Positions 1 through 11,499 of a stretch of DNA of 64,000 bases are shown here, piece by piece. The notes under the pieces were generated by a model. It had not been told where the DNA came from and searched no databases. It saw only the letters and a list, made by a program, of their open reading frames with translations. Origin of the DNA: Parietaria judaica (lineage: Eukaryota; Streptophyta; Magnoliopsida; Rosales; Urticaceae); assembly GCA_954871525.1 (NCBI GenBank), contig OX940872.1, positions 13,477,180 to 13,541,179 on the forward strand. Reading direction: 5' to 3'. How positions within the stretch are numbered: position 1 is the first letter of the stretch; the number at the start of each line of letters is the position of its first letter. The translations under genes and the position numbers were made by a program.

Positions 1-931
1 CAAATCTCCATGAGACTCAAATGACTGTCTCTTTTACATAAATCTAAATTTGGCCAATAGTGTCACATGTTCTTACACTAAATATATCTAGTAATGCGTG
101 AGTGCATTGTAATAATTGTATTGAAACGACACGTGCCATAAGAAAGTCATGTACTTGACATTTTTGGAGCGTTCTGAAAGGTGTCTATGCATTGGCCAAG
201 TTTTTCTTTTTTGCATAGGCCAATTTCAATAGGATACATCTTTTGACTCAATTGTCCGATTTATAATTATCGCACACAAAATCTAAGCTATCGACAATAT
301 ACCTTTGTTGTTAGAGGCTCCGCCATGAGGCGTAAATGTTCTGTTTTAGTGTTTTCTTGACAACTTCCATGTTCTTTATGCGGTTTTCTATTTTTTTGTC
401 GTTTTGTTTTATGATTTCTTGGTTTAGAGTTAGACTATGTAAGAATTTACTTATCTCTGTTACGAGATTTGTTTAATTTGAAAACTTTCAATTTCTACAC
501 AACTGGTGCTCTTGAAAGAATAAAAGTTAGGGTTAGTGAGAAAAATGCCCATTTCATATACAAACCTTTTTAAAAATGCCTAAAAAATTTAATACAATTT
601 AAAACTACCTATTTATAGATTTGTGGACAATTATAATCTTCCTATTTCTTAAATAATTTTTAATTAATATAGTTTAGCTAAATTATTTTTTACTAATCCT
701 TTTAATAGGAGAAGATATATTGAATTATATGTAATTATTCTCATTCTATATTTTATAGGAAATGAGAATTGATTTAACATAAGTAAAAGTCCTCAATTGT
801 AGAGCGAGAACATATAGTATAATTTTCAAACTCCAACTAATAAAATGTTACTAATCCCATTTTATAGAAAATATTAATGGATGTTAACACCTAAATGATA
901 TTGAATAAATTGCTTAAAATAACCAATTACA
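1..931. other. AT-rich non-coding flank
   Basis: I see no gene here. The stretch is AT-rich with no convincing open frame on either strand. It ends where similarity to the Copia LTR copy near 11050 begins, at about 932, so that junction is a truncation point of the Copia element. Confidence 0.5.
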
Positions 932-1125
932 AGGGAAGAGTGAGTGAGCTCGAGAGTGTATTTGAACGACTCCGTTTGAGATTCTAGTGGATCATATTTG
1001 CAAGCGGCAAATGGATGTACCTCCCGCATTGGGGGCGAACCACTATAATCTCCGGTGTCATTTTATTTCGTTTCTCGTAATTTTTCGTCTTCGGTTCAAG
1101 GGGATTTGGTGCTTATTCCCTAACA
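932..1125 (+). repeat. 5' LTR remnant of the Copia element
   Basis: This segment matches the end of the 3' LTR at about 11052-11245 almost base for base, including the shared ending GGTGCTTATTCCCTAACA. The first ~335 bp of the LTR are missing, so this copy has lost its own promoter region. Confidence 0.85.
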
Positions 1126-1127
1126 AC

Positions 1128-1140
1128 TGGTATCAGAGCA
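1128..1140 (+). other. Primer binding site (tRNA-iMet type)
   Basis: TGGTATCAGAGCA lies two bases after the LTR end ACA. It is complementary to the 3' end of plant initiator tRNA-Met, the usual primer of plant Copia elements. Confidence 0.85.
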
Positions 1141-1168
1141 ACCGGGTTGTATTTCAATCTAGAAGACG

Positions 1169-4100
1169 ATGGGTGAAAACGATGGGTTAGTGCAAAGGTT
1201 GAAGTTCGATGGTTCGGACTACGCATTTTGGAGAATTCAAGTCGAAGACTACCTTTACGGCAGAGAGCTCAATCTTCCTTTGCGTTCAAAACCAGAGGAT
1301 ATGGATGAGGCGGAATGGGCTCTCCTCGAGAGAAAAGTGCTCTGTGTTGTGCGGTTGACGTTGTCGAGGAATGTCGCGCACAACGTGGCGAAGGAGAAGA
1401 CCACGGCGAGCATGATGAAAGCTCTCTCCGATATGTTCGAGAAACCCTCGGCAAACAACAAGGTATTTCTCATGAAGAAACTTTTCTATTTGAGAATGGA
1501 AGAAAGTGGATCTGTAGCTACTCACTTGAACGAATTCAACACCATAGTCATTCACTTGTCGTTCGTTGAAATAGATTTTGATGATGAAGTTTGTGCCCTG
1601 ATTTTATTGGCGTCTTTACCACCGAGTTGGTAATCGATGAGGGCAGCGGTTAGTAACTCAGTGGGTACTGCCTAGTTAAAGTTCAACGATGTCAGAGATC
1701 GTATTCTTGCAGAGGAAGTTCAGAGAATCTTTTCAGGGGAAGAATCGTCGAATTCTGCGTTGCACGTTAAACACAGAGGCAGAGGAACCGAGAAGAGCCA
1801 AAACCGGAACAAGGGCAGATTAAATTAAAGGAATGGCAGAGGTCAGTCAAGATTCGGATGAAAAATGGAGTGTTGGAATTGTGGTAAAACAGGCCACATG
1901 AGGAAATATTGTAGAGCTCCAAAGAAGAAACAAGACAACAGAGAAGATGCCATAAATGCGGCTACGGAAGAAGTTGGGGATGCGTTATTCTTGTCGGGCG
2001 ACAATCGGGTTAGTGTAGTTGTTGATGATAAGGGTGATGCGCTATTGTTGTCTGTTGATAGCCCATTGATAGTTGGGTGCTTGATTCGGGAGCTTCTTTC
2101 CACACTGCTCTGAACAAAGAAAAAATGGAGAACTACGTTGCGGGGAACCTCGGGAAAGTCTATTTGGCCGACGGCATACCACTAGATATTCTCAGTACCG
2201 GGGACATCACCTTGAAGATGGCAAACGGACGCACGTAGAAGATTAAGAAGGTTCGACATCTGCTGAAACTGAAGCGCAACTTAATTTTGGTAGGTTAACT
2301 CGACGGAGAAGGCCACACGATAACCTTTGGTGGTGGAGCGTGGAAGGTAGCAACGGGTGCCTTGGTCGTTGCCTGTGGCCATAAGACCGGCACCCTTTAC
2401 ATGACGACAAGTTGTTCCGACTCGGCCGCGCTCATGGACAATTCCAACAAGTGTGAGTTGGGGCACAATCAAATCGGACACATAAGCAAGACAGGTATGA
2501 ATATTCTCGTGAAATAAGGAAAAAATTTCGAGCTCAAGTCGGTGGACCACCATTTGTGCGAGAGTTGTGTGCCTGGGAAACAACGTCGAGCTAGTTTCTC
2601 AAATGAAGGGGGAGAGTTGAAGACCGAGAAGTTAGAATTGGTTCACACGGATGTGTGGGGACCGGCCCCGGTTTCTTCCCTCGGAGGGTCACACTACTAC
2701 GTGACGTTCATCGACGACTCAACAAGAAAGCTTTGGGTCTACTTCGTGAAGCACAAGTCCGATGTGTTTACCGTTTTCAAGAACAGGAAAGATTTGGTTG
2801 AGAATGAGAAAAACATGAAGTTGAAGAGTCTGAGATCTGACAACGCCGGAGAGTACATTGACGGAAACTTCAAGAGATATTGAGCCGAACATTAGATTAA
2901 GATGGTGAAGACAATCCCCGGAACACCTCAACAAAACGGGGTAGTGGAGAGGATGAACCGGACCATAAATGACCGTACAAGAAGCATAAAGTTACATTCT
3001 GGGATACCGAAGACGTTGTGGGCCGATACGGTTAACACCACGGTGTACTTGATCAACCGAGGACCATCTGTTCCATTAAATTTCCTAATTCCAGAAGAGG
3101 CTTGGAGAGGGAAGATGGTAAACCTTTTGTCATTTGAAAGTGTTTAGTTGTTTGTCTTATGTGCATATTGATGCCACTTCTAGAAGTAAGCTTGATGCAA
3201 AGTCTAAGAAATGTTATTGGCTATGGTGACTCCGAGCTTGGTTATCGTTTCTCGGATGACCAAAACCGGAATATCCTCCGAAGCAGGTTCATCACCTTCG
3301 ATGAACAAGTGTTATACAAAGACAAGCTTCGAGAAGTCTCAGAAAGCCGCGTAACGGAGTCGCAAAGGGCTGATTTGAATGAGTTTCCGGCACACGAGTC
3401 GCAAAGGGCTGCCCTGTAAGTGGGAGAACAAGCAGCCGAAGAAGAAGAAGATCAGCATGAGAGTGATGGACAAGACAATGAAGAATTTGAACCCTCGTCA
3501 AGTCAACAAACGCCGATCACCGAGCTACGCCGATCTTCTCGGGTGAGAAGGCCAACGCAAAGGTTCTCACCATCGCTCAACAATATTTTTCTCATTGATA
3601 AGGGTGAACCTGAGAGCTATGAAACATGGGAGTTAGCCGAGCTATCGGCGAAAAAGAAGGAGTTACACAACAAGTGGGTCTACTGGATAAATGAAGAACA
3701 CGGCGAGAGTAAGCGCTACAAAGCGTGGTTGGTTGTGAAGGGCTTCCAACAAAAAGATGGCATTGACTACACCGAGATTTTCTCTCCGGTTATCAAGTTG
3801 GTAACTATCTGAACCGTCCTTGGATTAGTAGCGAAAGAAGATCTACACCCTCAACAAATGGATGTGAAGACGGCATTTCTTCAAAGGGATTTGAAGGAAG
3901 AGATCTACATGAAACAACCAGAAGGCTTCGAGGTCAAAGGCAGAGAGAAGATGGTGTGCAAGCTCCAAACAGTTTGTACGACTTGAAAAAAGCTCCGAGA
4001 CAATGGTACAAGAAGTTAGACTATTTCATGAAGAAAGCCGATTTCGTGAGGTGCGAGGCAGATCATTGTTGCTATTTAAAGAGACTTGAAGACTCTTACA

Positions 4101-4966
4101 TGATTTTTCTCCTCTACGTCGATGACATGCTTATAGTGGGAGCAAATCTTCATGAAATCGAGAAATTGAAGAAAAGATTTTCAAGGAAATTTGTGATGAA
4201 GGATCTCGGTGCCCCAAAGCAAATCCCCGGGATGAGGATTATCCGAAGCAATGATGAGTTGAAACTTTCACAAGAGGATTATGTGAAAAATATCATCAAG
4301 AAGTTCAACATGGAAGATGCCAAGCCAGTTGGAACTCCTTTGGGTAGCCACTTTCGGTTATCTAAAGATGACTTGCCAAAGACCGAGGAAGGGAGGGCAC
4401 ACATGGACAAGGTTCCATATGCTTCGGCTATCGGGAGCCTTATATACGCGATTGTATGTACGAGGCCCGACTTTGCACATGCAGTGGGAGTTGTCAGCCG
4501 ATTTATGAGCAATTTGGGCAAACAACATTCAGAAGCTGTGAAGTGGATTTTCAGGTACCTCAAGGGAAGCTCAAGTTTAGTGTCATGCTTTCGGAAGTCC
4601 ATCTCGGGGCTTGAATGGTTCGTCGATGCGGACAATGGCGGGGACGAAGACAAAAGAAAGAGCACATCCGGTTATGTTTGCACATTCGAAGGTACTGCAA
4701 ACAATTAGCTTTCAAGGTTGCAAAAGATCGTTGCTATTTCTAGTTGTGAAGCCGAGTATGCGGCTATAACGGAGGCTATGAAGGAGATGATTTGGCTTCA
4801 GTATTTTATACAACTTCGGTACCACTTCATTAGATCGGTCTTGGAGGACGAGGTGCTAGTTCTCGAGAAGATCGCGGGAAGTGAGAATCCCACGGACATG
4901 TTGATGAAGGTCGTTCCGTACGAGAAACTGAAGTTGTGTGCAACTTCAGTTGGGCTCCTCGAGTGA
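1169..4966 (+). pseudogene. Copia gag-pol polyprotein, broken
   Basis: The region encodes the capsid-like gag from the ATG at 1169, then a CCHC zinc knuckle (CWNCGKTGHMRKYC, near 1873) with all four ligands. Protease and pre-integrase remnants follow, then an integrase core (HTDVWGP near 2643; PQQNGVVER near 2927), RT with an intact YVDDML motif near 4117, and RNase H (SSCEAEYAA near 4738). The frame is broken by many stops (first at 1631-1633; others near 2236, 2515, 2881 and 3810) and by a shift near 3960. The RNase H middle is missing: the sequence jumps from IWLQ to the C-terminal part near 4800. It cannot make a functional polyprotein. Confidence 0.88.
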
Positions 4967-5019
4967 TGATCGGATCCGCCGCATGCAAGCTTGGAGACGG
5001 GTGATTTCAATTAGTCTTC

Positions 5020-5029
5020 AAGTGGGAGA
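5020..5029 (+). other. Polypurine tract of the Copia element
   Basis: AAGTGGGAGA sits just before the 3' LTR start TGTTATTATG. This is the usual plus-strand priming site arrangement in Copia elements. Confidence 0.75.
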
Positions 5030-5030
5030 T

Positions 5031-5325
5031 TGTTATTATGTGAAGCCTAATTCAATTGGGAAAGTGATGATTAGCCTAGGGATAATTTTGGTATTTTCTC
5101 TATATGCTTTTAGACTATCTTGATGGAAAATTTGTCTTCATGGACAAGCTTTGACCTTAGGGTTTAAAACATAGAGCTCGGTGGGTTTTCTTCTCCATTA
5201 GAGAGAGAGAGAGAAAGCTTTGTGTGAAAAGTTAAGAGAGAAAAGGCTTGGGTTATGAGGTCTTTGTTTCAGCAACCATTTCTGCTCGTGGGTGTGTTGC
5301 TCTTGCTGTGGGGACAACAAGAAGA
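5031..5325 (+). repeat. Copia 3' LTR, first part
   Basis: This part starts TGTTATTATG after the polypurine tract. It ends at the target duplication GAAGA (5321-5325), where the second LTR element is inserted. The LTR resumes at 11012. Joined, it would be about 529 bp. Confidence 0.82.
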
Positions 5326-7596
5326 TGTTGGACATATTTTCTAATATGCCCTCTATTCAGATGCTAATTCCGCTTCATTGAGATTATTGCTTAACTTTCT
5401 ATTAAAGACATATAACTTATTAATGATAGTTCTTTATATATATATATCGAAAAAGATATTATAAAATTAAATGTTTTCATCACATAAGTATACGAACAAC
5501 TTACTAAATATGCTAAGTCATCACACAGTGTCTATGCGCGAAGAGGTATTGACTTACATAGGTTCGAAACTTAAAAGTATCCATGATTAATAATTAGAAA
5601 ATGGGAACTTCTAATTTGGGCTAACCATTGGTAAACTCAAAGAGCACGTTGGGTGCAGATTCTATACCGAATCAGGTGCTGGTCCTGCACATTTGAGTTT
5701 TACCAAGTATTGGAGGGGTCTTCGTACTGGATGGACAGACTTAACACCTGAAATCATCAAGTAAGACCGTCACTGATGAAAGTACGATTAAGTCACAAAG
5801 ATTGTCAGATGGAATCGATTGATATCCTGAACATCATGGACTTGTGCGGTTTAACTCACATGATCTTTAATATGATCGTTACGGAATACACTGGTATTCT
5901 CAATTACTTTCATATTAGGATCAGAAGGTTTGATCGTATAAAGTTGCATGGATGCAGATATTGAATAGACACTTATGATTTTCTTTATAATGTTTTGGAG
6001 AAACAAACAAGCACTCATGTACATATTATTGGCTTAATAAACCAATGAGTGAGTGGTTTGTAGGATTCATTAAGATAAAGATAGTAACATCGAAAGGGAA
6101 GGTACGACAGCTAGTACCCTAACGATGGTTTAATCATAAATAGGTAAATCAAAGTACCAAAATATCTGATTATCAATGGATCCCTGTGTCAGGGTTATTG
6201 TTAAATATTATTATTCAAGAGATTTATTTCAACTTCGAGCTATAGTGGAATGTAACCGAAGTTGGTGAAATTCTTCATTTCACTTAAGGTTGAATGATAT
6301 GTCCATTAGTCCCCTTTGTAGCTCCACAAGAGTAAACACCGCAACCTTATTAATTCTATGAATATTTGGGTGGATTTCAATAGAATATTTCCAGGACTTA
6401 ATTCAGGAAAAATCTATTTTTCTTTATAGGCAAAAGTACCAAAGTTTTGGTACGGTCTAGAAAAGTGAAAAATTGTTTTTTCGAATTTCATTACCAGACT
6501 CTCCAGTCTGGTAGATAGTTGAATTATAAGAAGATAGAAATTTTAATCGTGTCATTCCGACACGCTGAGAGAGAGTTATGCTAAAATCTAATCCGACTAA
6601 AACCCTGATTAGGGTCTGTTTTGGGCTGCGAATTCGAAATAGAATTAAATACACGATCTGATATCAGTTGTATTTAATTAATAATATAATTTTAATTATT
6701 GTATTTAATTATCAATATTTATTGATGATTAATTATAATTAAAAATATTTATATCAGATTTGTTTTTAAACCCTAAAATCGATTTTCAACAATATATTTA
6801 TTTCATTTTTTGAATTAATTCAAAATTAGATAATATAAATTGAAATAATGGAGATATTATATCTTATCCCAAGATTTAAATCTTTGATAAAACAATTTAA
6901 ATAAGATTTGATTATTATCATTATCTGATTAATTTAAATAAAGATATTGAGTGAATATTTCCAGGTGGTTAGGATTTGTTTTAACCTATAAATAGGCTAA
7001 AGCTAAGATCACAAAAAACACTTTTTTTTTCACAAGAAAAATGTTTTTCTCTTTCTTTTCTCTCTACGATTTTTGCTCCTCAAAGCTAGAGGAAATCCGG
7101 TTCCGGTCAAGGCCTCTTGATGTTCGTGGTCACCTTAGGAGCCCACACATCCTAGCGGTCTAGCTCCGGTGAATACATCGAAAGACTATTAGGAGAATGC
7201 GGAAACATCAAAATCGGCAGAAGCTTCATCAAAGTCAGAAAAAACGTTGTGAGGAATTCGTCTCAGGTATATTCGATATTTATTGATGATGATAATTATT
7301 TATATGCTCAATCCCGTAAATCGATTCGTTGTATGATTGAATTAATTTTGTTTGATGAAATCGAAAAAGTTTATGATCCGGGATTTGGAAAATTTATTTG
7401 TATCGTGTAATACCGGATAGGGTAAATTTAATTATGGCCCATAACATAATTAATTTTAGTTTTATTATGGTACAGGACACAACAAAAGGTTACTCTACGT
7501 GTTTGCATGATTTGTTTATCCGTAAAATATTCGTTGCCTATTCTTTATCGGTTACATTTGTTAGATAAGATAGATTAGGAAAAACCCAGACTGACA
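5326..7596 (+). repeat. 5' LTR of the nested element
   Basis: The LTR has TG...CA ends, and a likely TATA box (CCTATAAATAGGC) lies near 6988. The last ~200 bp, from the block GTAATACCGGATAGGG near 7409 to CTGACA at 7596, recur at about 10813-11006. The LTR is AT-rich with no coding capacity. Confidence 0.8.
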
Positions 7597-7598
7597 AT

Positions 7599-7610
7599 TG
7601 GTATCAGAGC
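7599..7610 (+). other. Primer binding site of the nested element
   Basis: TGGTATCAGAGC follows the LTR end ACTGACA after two bases. It is the initiator-tRNA-Met type site, as in the surrounding Copia element. Confidence 0.82.
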
Positions 7611-9660
7611 CCGTAAAATCATTAATAAATCTTTTTTTTTTTCGATTTAGATAATATTGAGTTAATTTGAAAAAAATATTTATTATTATTTTTCATTTAA
7701 AATAATATTTTTGTATTTTTTCTGATTTAATTTTAATATTTAAAATTGAATTAATTAGATTCGGTTTAAAAACCGAAATCGTGAATTAGAAGAGGTAAGG
7801 ATCAGGTTAGGGTATTTACCCGAGGATACCCGGGAACCTCACACGGGATAAGTACAGGATCGAGGCTACGTGCCTTGGAAGTCGCGGATAGAACTCGGGA
7901 CCGAGGAAAATATGCCCGGGAAGTCCGGAGCAGCATACCGGAACTGGCAGCGTAACTTCTAGGGATCTGGTTAAGCGTTGTCCCGAGAAAAGCGGTGGCG
8001 CGCAATGGACCCGGCAGTGGAAACTCGGGAGCGACTAGGGTTTTGGTTAGGAACCCGGCAGCGGAAATCTCGGGTACTGCCGAGGAAGCCAGTACGTGTT
8101 TCCTGGTAGGGTTCGACAACGAAAAAACGGTCCTGCTCGCGGGAAACCCTAATGGGCTGTAGGGTTTAAGGCCCAAACCGGATATTTGATTTAGCCTTTG
8201 GTTTTTAGGCGATGATTGGGCCAGTGGTCGGTGCTATGGATCCGCAATGATGCCCCGAGCCTAATTAAATTTATTTTAGTTATATATTTGATTTAATTTT
8301 GTATTTTGAATTATGATATAAATTTAATTAATTTTATTTCAAATCTAGTTTTTATTTTTATAAGTTTGGGTAAAAAAAATTTGTTTTAGCCAAATTAACC
8401 CAAATTTGAAAAATAATGATTTGAATTTAATTTTGATTTAATTTATTAATTTTGATTTTATTTTTGTATTTTGCAAACCCTAATTCGTTTAAAAATAAAA
8501 TAAAGGCTTAATTAATTTTTTTAATTAAGAATTAAAATTGGATGATTATTTTCTTGTTGAATTTAATTATTGTCCTTTTTAATTAGTATTTTCATAAATA
8601 TTAATTTAACTGATTATCCATTGTTTTATCACCAATTAAATTAATTCATAATATGATTAATTGTGCATATTTGGGATATGTACAATTGGGATTTATCGGG
8701 AAATTCATAATTGAGCATAGTAATAGATAATTAATCAATGAATAATTTCGCTTGATAAATTACATATAAATTCTCAAACTTGTGTTCGTGGCTTAGAAAG
8801 AGGGAATCATAAGTGGGGCCAGTTCACCATCCACTTATGGGTGACTGGTTAGGACCCCTCCCATCTACCTAGGGAACTAAGGTTCGGTATATCACTACCG
8901 TAATTGTCATGTGATTTTATTCTAGGTTCTTAGTATACTCAGTATATGATAATAACCTAGGATTTAAGCTTATTAAGAAATTAATGTGAAGCTCAAATGA
9001 GCTTATTGAAAACGATAGGATGATTTTAATTCCGGATAATTAAAACGTAAGTTCCTAGTTTATAGATCAGGTTAGATAACATTTTATCTTAGATACCATA
9101 ATTTTTTTTTTGAATGATCTTATCAAGAGGTAAGCATAGAAAAGGTCTCCATAGTTTCCGGTACAAAGAAAAGTTTCATAACACCTCGTCTCAGCTAGAT
9201 CTGGCCTCCTTTGGAAAGGTTTAAGTTAAAAAACTTTGTAAGTCACCGTATTGGTCTGATTATAGAATAAGGTGATCAGATGTATTTCAACGACCGTGTG
9301 TTAGCTACATCTGATCCCCTAAGGGCGGTGTCTGTTTGAGTTAAGTCTCTGATCTGAAAACTGTGGATTGCTCTTCAGTGTAAACGATTTTACCATTGCA
9401 TGACCGATCTAGAAGGTAGTTAGTTCACGGGAAACTAAGTTTTGATTTTAGTGAACTAATTTAGGCCGAGATAAGCCCATTTCAAATAGTGCGTGGTTAG
9501 TATGTCGGCAAGGCTGCAACCACGTATCAGGTGTTAAACTACCTTAGAATAGAAATTAGAGGTTTTACAATGTTTACCTTTTTCGAACATTGTAAAGTTC
9601 TTCTATTCTTAAAAATTCGAATAAAACATTTCATCTATATTGAATTTTAATAAGTTTTCT
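7611..9660 (+). other. Untranslated leader of the nested element, with a GC-rich island
   Basis: No gene is visible. The segment 7795-8250 is clearly richer in G and C than its surroundings and repeats a motif near ACCCGGCAG-GGAAA-CTCGGG (about 8008 and 8056). The rest is AT-rich. Open frames across the island are not protein-like. Confidence 0.55.
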
Positions 9661-9664
9661 TTAT

Positions 9665-9998
9665 GAATACCTAGAATGACAGAGCCTGTTTACATATCGT
9701 TCGACGACGAAAATCTTGATAAAAGTCCTATTTCACACTTCGATTCATACGTCATGAGCGCTTTCATACTCCCGTGCACGGGACAAATGGTTTTCGATGA
9801 TACTTCTTCAGACGACTTAAGTGACTCAAGTGAATACCTAGGATGACAGAGCCTATTTACATAACGTTCGACGATGAAAAGCTTGATAAAAGTCCTATTT
9901 CACACTTCGACTCATACTTCATGAGCGCTTTCAGACTCCCGTGCACGGGAAAAATGGTTTTCGATGATACTTCTCCAGACGACTCAAGTGACTCAGAT
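9665..9998 (+). repeat. 167-bp tandem duplication at the start of the gag-like frame
   Basis: GAATACCTAG-ATGACAGAGCC begins at 9665 and again at 9832, giving a period of 167 bp. Because 167 is not a multiple of three, the first copy of the frame (ATG at 9676) runs into a TGA at 9844-9846 that overlaps the second ATG (9843-9845). Confidence 0.85.
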
Positions 9999-10622
9999 TC
10001 GATTCAAGGAATATTTCAGGAGGATCTTGATATCCTTCTAGACAAGAGAATGAGTGAAGATGAACCGCGTGACACATCTTTGGAGAACTTCAAAGTTTCT
10101 CTAGAAGAGACCGTCACAGTCACAGAACAGCATGACACGCCTCTGGAGAACCCCACAGTTCCCCTAGATGAGACAGTCAGAGATGCATAGATGCATGACA
10201 TACCTCAGGAGAACTTAACGGTTCCCCTAGACGAGACAGTCGGATATGCACATTGGAGTTACGAACCTCTGGAGACCTATCAAGTTCCCGAGAAAGAGAC
10301 AGTTCAATACAACACAGAGAACCCTACTACTTTATATCTTGCTTATGATGATGATTGATCATACGTCAATAAGATGTTTAATCGTTATCATAAAAAGGAT
10401 AATAAGTACAAAAGAGATCTCATGAATAGAACGCAAGATGAAGTCATCAGACTTAATCAACGAGTCACGATCATGGAGTGCTTAATGTCTCAAGTAAAAT
10501 GTCAAAAAGCCCAAAGCAAAGAAAGAAAAAAAGCATATTATCAAGTACCAACATGTTACTACTGTCACCAACGAGGACGTGTTGTACAAGATTGCCGCCA
10601 GAAAAAAAGAAATAGAGGATGA
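9843..10622 (+). pseudogene. Gag-like frame with acidic repeats and a degenerate zinc knuckle
   Basis: One frame runs from the ATG at 9843 to a stop at 10620-10622, interrupted by a TAG (10188-10190) and a TGA (10356-10358). The N-terminal part is very acidic. It is followed by about four imperfect ~23-residue repeats built on a core like D-T-LENP-VPLDETV. The C-terminal part is basic and carries CYYCHQRGRVVQDC, which has the CX2CX4-X4C spacing of a retroviral-type zinc knuckle but Arg in place of the His ligand. I infer a nucleocapsid-like role. No wider family is recognised. Confidence 0.6.
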
Positions 10623-10804
10623 AAGGTGATTCATCACTATCCTCAAGTTAATTTTATTGGAGGGATCGTAAATCCTAAGTCCATAGATTAAAGTTTAACA
10701 TACTCGTTTTTTCTAATCTTGCAAGTATCATCTAAAAGGTTTTCGAGTGTCTCGATGACAAATCGTGAAGAATGAAGATACTTTAAGGTTGCTTTAAGTT
10801 TGTT

Positions 10805-11006
10805 TAATTGTATCGAGTAATACCGGATAGGGTAAATTTAATTATGGCCCTTAACGTAATTAATTTCAGTTTTATTGTGGTATGGGACACAACAAAAAGT
10901 TACTCTACGTGTTTGCATGATTTGTTTATCCATAAAATTTCCGTTGCCTATTCTTTATCGGTTACAGCGGTTAGATAAGATAGATTAGGAAAAGCCCAGA
11001 CTGACA
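10805..11006 (+). repeat. Truncated 3' LTR of the nested element
   Basis: This is about 200 bp matching the end of the 5' LTR (7397-7596). The remaining ~2 kb of LTR is absent. The segment 10623-10804 before it is non-coding and is not matched in the 5' LTR by eye. Confidence 0.8.
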
Positions 11007-11011
11007 GAAGA

Positions 11012-11245
11012 AAGGGAAGAACAAGGGGTTTTGTGCTTGAGTTAGAAACACTTGTAAACACTAGGGAAGAGTGAGTGAACTCGAGGGTGTATTTGAACAA
11101 CTCAGTTGGAGATTCTAGTGGATCATATTTGCAAGCGGCGAGTGGGCGTACCTCCTGCATTGGGGGCAAACCACTATAATCTCCGGTTCATTTCTCGCTT
11201 TTTTTCGTCTTCGGTTCAAGGGGATTTGGTGCTTATTCCCTAACA
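11012..11245 (+). repeat. Copia 3' LTR, second part
   Basis: This is the continuation of the LTR interrupted at 5325. It follows the second GAAGA copy (11007-11011), matches the 5' LTR remnant at 932-1125, and ends CCCTAACA at 11245. Confidence 0.85.
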
Positions 11246-11499
11246 GAAGGAAGACATCCCAACTAAGAGAACACGTTGTTTTGTACTTAGAAAATATGAA
11301 AAGTGTTTTTTGTATTTTTTATTACGTTAAATACTAAAAAGAAATACAACTTACATGTCCACGTAACTAACTGACTTAGCCACTACTCTTATAATTAAGG
11401 AACTACATGATTATGCATATTGAAATGTTAAAAACAAAAAGAAAATACATAAAATAAATGAAAGGAAACCTGAAGTAATTAATTAACTAATAAACTGTC
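11246..11499. other. Non-coding AT-rich spacer
   Basis: I see no gene or clear repeat between the end of the Copia 3' LTR and the next Copia fragment. Confidence 0.5.

Larger units (their letters stand above)
5326..11006 (+). mobile_element. Internally deleted LTR retrotransposon nested in the Copia LTR
   Basis: The element starts TGTTGGACAT and ends CCCAGACTGACA, and is flanked by the direct 5-bp duplication GAAGA at 5321-5325 and 11007-11011. It has a full 5' LTR of about 2.27 kb, a primer site at 7599, a gag-like reading frame, and only the last ~200 bp of the 3' LTR. No RT, integrase or RNase H is present. The simplest history is insertion followed by deletion of pol and most of the 3' LTR. 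It is non-autonomous now. Its superfamily is uncertain without pol. Confidence 0.85.
932..11245 (+). mobile_element. Copia LTR retrotransposon (Tnt1/Tork-like), decayed and nested
   Basis: The order of parts is a 5' LTR remnant, a tRNA-Met-type primer site, gag, protease, integrase, RT, RNase H, a polypurine tract and a 3' LTR. That order (integrase before RT) is typical of Copia. The 5' LTR lacks its beginning. The 3' LTR is complete but split by a second LTR element at 5326-11006. Because the left end is missing, no target duplication can be read for this element. The gag resembles the Tnt1/Tork lineage by its overall layout; that lineage call is my judgement from memory of the family. Confidence 0.85.

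Noticed and set aside
7802..8176. 124-residue minus-strand gene
   Set aside because: It is an open frame across a repetitive GC-rich leader, with no protein-like features.
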